Shown: in pieces, positions 41,341-44,171 of the stretch | Numbering within the stretch: the stretch's first letter is position 1 | Layout of the letters: the number at the start of each line of letters is the position of its first letter | NCBI GenBank assembly: GCA_017554445.1 | Contig: JAFZIJ010000023.1 | Coordinates: 1-44,171, forward strand | Reading direction: 5' to 3' | DNA: 44,171 bases | Source: Victivallales bacterium | GTDB lineage: Bacteria > Verrucomicrobiota > Lentisphaeria > Oligosphaerales > Oligosphaeraceae | Notes under the pieces: generated by a model | Told to the model about the DNA's origin: nothing | Database searches by the model: none | The model's input: the letters and a program-made list of their open reading frames with translations, nothing else | Position numbers and translations under genes: made by a program

Positions 41341-42348
41341 ATGTACGACAATACGATGACAACCAGAAACGGGAAACCGCCCGCCATGGGCGGCAACGCG
41401 GCGTTCATATGGAATCTGCGCATGATGCTCATGCTCGCCATGCTGGCCTGTCCCATGCTGTCGGCCGCCGATGAAGCCCAGCCTTTCGACTGCACCATGC
41501 CGATTATTTTGAAACCGTTGATGCTTCGGCTTCATAAAACAATCAGGCCTCGGGAAGGTGAACTCGACAAGAGATCTTTCTTGCAAGGCAAGCCGACGAA
41601 AGTTGTCTTTGAAATATCTTCAAGGCCTTCTTCCAATGAAGAAAAGAAATTGTTTGACAAGATTATAGAGCTATCCTATAAAGATCCTGCCAATCGGTTT
41701 GTTATTTATGTAAAAGATGGTCTTGCCGTAAAGATTGAGCACATAGATGAACTGGGAAAATCTCATACCTATCATCAAACGTTGCCGAATCGATTGCAGA
41801 AGATGGATTTCAAGAACAAGAAATATCTGGATAAATCACGTGAGTTGGTTTTGAGCGTTTACAAGTGGGAGTTCCCATTGATGAATTGGAATACAGGAAG
41901 ATATGAAGCTCTTGTCAATTCATCTTTCACAAGCGACAAACCTGACATGGCCACGGGGAATGCCGCCGTTGAAATCACATTCGAGTCTCCACGGCTTGAA
42001 TGTAAATTTAGTTTTATAATGGGGAAGTTGTACAATGCATGTTATATTCATCATAATAACAAAAAGCTACCGTATTTAGCCACCTATTATACATTTGTTT
42101 ATGGTGCAAAAGGGAATCTCGTCAGTGGTAAAAATCTCGATGAATCTGCCAAAAAAGCAAAAGAAATGCTGTTTTATGAAGACTTAGGGGTGAATATGGA
42201 AGCTGAATTTCAAGGCAATCAATATAAAACAATTACATTTTGGAAGAAGGAAGGGGAAGAAAACACATGTCTTACACATGCTGAATGGCAGAAACTCGGC
42301 AGGCCGATGGATTATGATGAATGGAAGGCGAAGTCTGTCGCAAAGTGA
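41341..42348 (+). CDS. Unrecognised secreted 335-residue protein
   Basis: ATG 41341 follows AAGGAG by seven bases. A basic N-terminal extension (about 1-25) precedes the hydrophobic signal MMLMLAMLACPMLSAADEA. The mature part is mixed alpha/beta with long charged stretches (EEKKLFDKIIELSYKDPANRFVIYVKDGLAVKIEHIDELG), TYYTFVYGAKGNLVSGKNLDESAKKAKEMLFYEDLG, and a C-terminal AEWQKLGRPMDYDEWK. I see no catalytic motif. Codon use is more AT-rich toward the C-terminus. The next secreted gene starts 31 bases later. Confidence 0.75.
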   Translation: MYDNTMTTRNGKPPAMGGNAAFIWNLRMMLMLAMLACPMLSAADEAQPFDCTMPIILKPLMLRLHKTIRPREGELDKRSFLQGKPTKVVFEISSRPSSNEEKKLFDKIIELSYKDPANRFVIYVKDGLAVKIEHIDELGKSHTYHQTLPNRLQKMDFKNKKYLDKSRELVLSVYKWEFPLMNWNTGRYEALVNSSFTSDKPDMATGNAAVEITFESPRLECKFSFIMGKLYNACYIHHNNKKLPYLATYYTFVYGAKGNLVSGKNLDESAKKAKEMLFYEDLGVNMEAEFQGNQYKTITFWKKEGEENTCLTHAEWQKLGRPMDYDEWKAKSVAK

Positions 42349-42379
42349 ACATGGTCCAGATAAACGGAGGATACATCAA

Positions 42380-43444
42380 ATGAACAAAAGCATTTCTGAA
42401 AGAATCCTGTGCATGTTTCTTGTTTTCATCACATGTTTTCCCTTTGCCGTGTATGCGGAAGAGACGTTTGACATGAAGCTTCTTATTGATAATGTCCTCA
42501 TGATCCATTCACGTCCTGTGAAAATCAAAGAGAACGAATGGGATGAAACCAGCCTTTTCAAAGGAAGCAAGGCGGAAAAAAAGGAGATAGAGAACAAATG
42601 CCAACAGCAAATCACGGCGATGATGAAACACATTGCAGAGACTTCCGATGTCGCCGTTCTCAAACCGCTGCTAAAGGACGCATGGGTGTTCTTTTATTGC
42701 ATTCGCGACATTGTTGAGGAACAGGAGAAACTACCGCCGGAACTCAACCATAAGATTATGGATTTCATTGTCGATAATGGGGCGTGGAGCGTTACAGAGT
42801 ATATGCAATCCGCCGCCGTTTATTACACAATGGAACTGCTTGAACGCCAGTTGCCTGAAGCGAATTTGTCACCGGCTTTTCTGGATTACGCAGTTGATCG
42901 TCTCGTCACTGGCAGGATTTCTTTCTGGCATTATTTTCTGCTTCCTGAAGCCACTAGGAAGAGCATGCATCCGACGCTTAGGAAACTGTCCCAAGAACTC
43001 GTGCCGGACGGCAATCATGACTCCACACAATATAAGCCGCTGCCAGCCACGGCTTGTCTGGCCTTCGACGGGGATGAGGACGCGATAACAAAATGTTGCG
43101 TATATCTTGACCATATCAAATTGCTTCCTTATGATATATACCAAGCTTTCGCCATCTGTGCCTTGTCGAAGCAAAGGAAGGTCATCGACAAAATCATCCA
43201 CATCATGAAAACAGATACACGGGAAATACCTTTTGACGGATGCGTCCCGCCACAAGCTCCCAGACGTGCGGCGGCAGCAGCGCTTGCGATGATTGATCAA
43301 AATTTCCTATATACTCACAAAGCGTGGGACATGCGCCATGATACTGAAATGGACGCCTGTCTCGAATGGCTGAAGACGCATGAAATCGACTTGAAGCAAC
43401 CCCTTTATCCCAAAAAGATAAATATCAGGCTTTGTTTCAAATGA
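42380..43444 (+). CDS. Unrecognised secreted helical 354-residue protein
   Basis: ATG 42380 is chosen because CGGAGG (42365-42370) lies nine bases upstream; the longer frame from 42278 overlaps the preceding gene. The signal peptide is MNKSISERILCMFLVFITCFPFAVYAEE. The mature protein is strongly helical (KKEIENKCQQQITAMMKHIAETSDVAVLKPLLKDAW..., RRAAAAALAMID), a pattern resembling ARM/HEAT-like repeats. Nothing catalytic is visible. It is probably cotranscribed with the gene at 41341. Confidence 0.75.
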   Translation: MNKSISERILCMFLVFITCFPFAVYAEETFDMKLLIDNVLMIHSRPVKIKENEWDETSLFKGSKAEKKEIENKCQQQITAMMKHIAETSDVAVLKPLLKDAWVFFYCIRDIVEEQEKLPPELNHKIMDFIVDNGAWSVTEYMQSAAVYYTMELLERQLPEANLSPAFLDYAVDRLVTGRISFWHYFLLPEATRKSMHPTLRKLSQELVPDGNHDSTQYKPLPATACLAFDGDEDAITKCCVYLDHIKLLPYDIYQAFAICALSKQRKVIDKIIHIMKTDTREIPFDGCVPPQAPRRAAAAALAMIDQNFLYTHKAWDMRHDTEMDACLEWLKTHEIDLKQPLYPKKINIRLCFK

Positions 43445-43520
43445 AGAAATACGGCTTGTTTCTGAATTTTTCACGCCATTGGAAACATTTGATTTCTATA
43501 AAATGATCGCATCTATCTGC

Positions 43521-43589
43521 CACCACCCGACGGCGGGATGCCGATGGCACACCCGCCTGCCAACAGCGAGATACCGTCGCTACATTGGA
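43521..43589. repeat. GC-rich dispersed element, reverse orientation
   Basis: CCGACGGCGGGATGCCGATG then GCACACCC, followed by CAACAGCGAGATACCGTCGC and TACATTGG. Both parts are reverse complements of units in the arrays at 33436-33490 and 39767-39790, slightly decayed. It follows the last secreted protein gene. Confidence 0.85.
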
Positions 43590-43608
43590 TGAGACATCCC
43601 CCCGTCGC

Positions 43609-43654
43609 AATAATCATGATAATCATTATTAATTAAATGATTATCATGATTATT
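43609..43654. repeat. 19-bp perfect inverted repeat, AT-rich cruciform
   Basis: The left arm (43609-43627), starting AATAATCATGAT, is exactly complementary to the right arm (43636-43654), around the 8-base spacer ATTAATTA. Each arm also contains a shorter palindrome around ATCATGAT. Bases 43612-43630 agree with the E. coli Fur box consensus at 16 of 19 positions. No start codon lies near, so the role is open. Confidence 0.9.
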
Positions 43655-43699
43655 TAAATCTCATAAAAATATAATATCTTATTTGTATTCAGTACATTA

Positions 43700-43753
43700 T
43701 AATTTATCACAAAGCTTCTTTGATAAATTATGCATTATGAATTATGCATTATG
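43700..43753. repeat. Second AT-rich hairpin plus two 14-bp direct repeats
   Basis: TAATTTATCA (43700-43709) pairs with TGATAAATTA (43721-43730), with inner AAAG / CTTT pairs. AATTATGCATTATG is then repeated directly at 43726 and 43740. The whole stretch 43590-43823 has no gene. Confidence 0.85.
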
Positions 43754-43823
43754 AATTGTCATTCATTTGCGCCATTGACCACGGGGGAAAAAACAAGAAT
43801 TCACAAACTTGTGGCATAGAATT

Positions 43824-44171
43824 TCAAACATAATACTCTTTCAGATAGGCGGACGCCTCGCTCTGCGTCAGATGGTAGCATTCCATCAGCTGCCGGCAAG
43901 CCATTTCCAAAGACACACCAAAACGGCGGCATGTTGCTATCAGATTGCAGATTCCGTTCTTACGCTCTTCTTCTAGAGCCTTCGCTGACTTATCGCGCTC
44001 CTCCTCAAGGGCTTTCAAAGACTTCTCATGCTCATCTTTTCGGCCTTCCCGGCGGCCTTTTTCCTTCATCTTCTCGATTGCAAGACACATGTCGTTATGC
44101 TCCTTCTGTCTTGGGACCGTCAGACCGGCCCCCGTCAATTGATTGAACGCACGGTACAGCACCGACGGCGC
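43824..44171 (-). CDS. Rpn-family recombination-promoting nuclease / PD-(D/E)XK transposase, C-terminal part
   Basis: The frame is open to the right edge and gives 115 codons, so the N-terminal nuclease domain is outside the window. The visible part reads VLYRAFNQLTGAGLTVP, then a charged coiled coil (KEKGRREGRKDEHEKSLKALEEERDKSAKALEEER with a repeated KALEEER) and the typical C-terminal helical unit CNLIATCRRFGVSLEMACRQLMECYHLTQSEASAYLKEYY. This tail pattern is common in Rpn/PD-(D/E)XK_2 transposase-like proteins. These cut DNA and promote RecA-independent gene transfer. It converges on the accessory block, with AT-rich hairpins between. Confidence 0.8.
   Translation of the reverse strand, partial: APSVLYRAFNQLTGAGLTVPRQKEHNDMCLAIEKMKEKGRREGRKDEHEKSLKALEEERDKSAKALEEERKNGICNLIATCRRFGVSLEMACRQLMECYHLTQSEASAYLKEYYV

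Noticed and set aside
43612..43630. A working Fur operator
   Set aside because: No promoter or start codon is within reach on either strand; the match may follow from the AT palindrome itself, so it is kept only as an observation.

Overview
The window looks like a chromosomal segment of a carbohydrate-degrading bacterium of the PVC superphylum, most likely a gut-type Lentisphaerota (Victivallales-like). This is inference from gene content: an H-X9-DG pseudopilin-type tail, a PadR regulator paired with a HAAS-type membrane protein, stand-alone glycan enzymes without SusC/SusD pairs (against Bacteroidota), and an Rpn-family nuclease at the edge. No rRNA, tRNA, CRISPR array or prophage was seen.

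Region 1 (1-9697): the N-terminal 250 codons of a class II fructose-bisphosphate aldolase run off the left edge. A divergent promoter region follows, then a large secreted tandem beta-helix (pectate-lyase-like) protein, an apiosidase-like GH140 protein, a three-gene minus-strand glycosyltransferase operon (GT2, DUF2304, GT2), a tiny octahistidine lipoprotein with a clear terminator, and a TolC-like outer-membrane lipoprotein.

Region 2 (9694-19689, minus strand): a run of sugar-metabolism genes. It holds a VWA protein with a membrane anchor, ThrH, a double alpha/beta-hydrolase esterase, a hexose-6-phosphate epimerase-like protein, a xylose-isomerase-like TIM barrel, a heparinase II/III-type lyase and an unknown protein.

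Region 3 (19847-33331): core and catabolic genes. murJ plus a PfkB sugar kinase run on plus; aroA-aroC run on minus; then come an esterase, a GH115 alpha-glucuronidase, an inositol-phosphatase-like gene with a PdxB-like NAD-binding half-protein, and a plus-strand pair of an ADP-ribosylglycohydrolase-fold protein and a clan GH-A glycosidase. GH115, acetyl-xylan esterase-like, GH140 and lyase genes together point to plant cell-wall or acidic glycan breakdown.

Region 4 (33328-44171): an accessory-looking, all-plus-strand block. It starts with PadR and a HAAS/TPR-like multi-membrane protein, then a series of unrecognised secreted or membrane proteins, an acetyl-xylan esterase fused to an H-X9-DG tail, an AT-rich pocket (38359-39692) with a gene broken by one in-frame TGA, and finally the C-terminal part of an Rpn/PD-(D/E)XK nuclease on minus. 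GC-rich palindromic repeats of one family lie at both ends of the block and at four other places.

The most distinctive feature of the window as a whole is its repeat biology. Most transcription-unit ends carry a different short tandem array (7, 9, 10, 21, 27 or 58 bp periods). Several are strictly self-complementary, and a dispersed CGGCG-TCC-CGCCG element recurs between genes and even supplies a stop codon.
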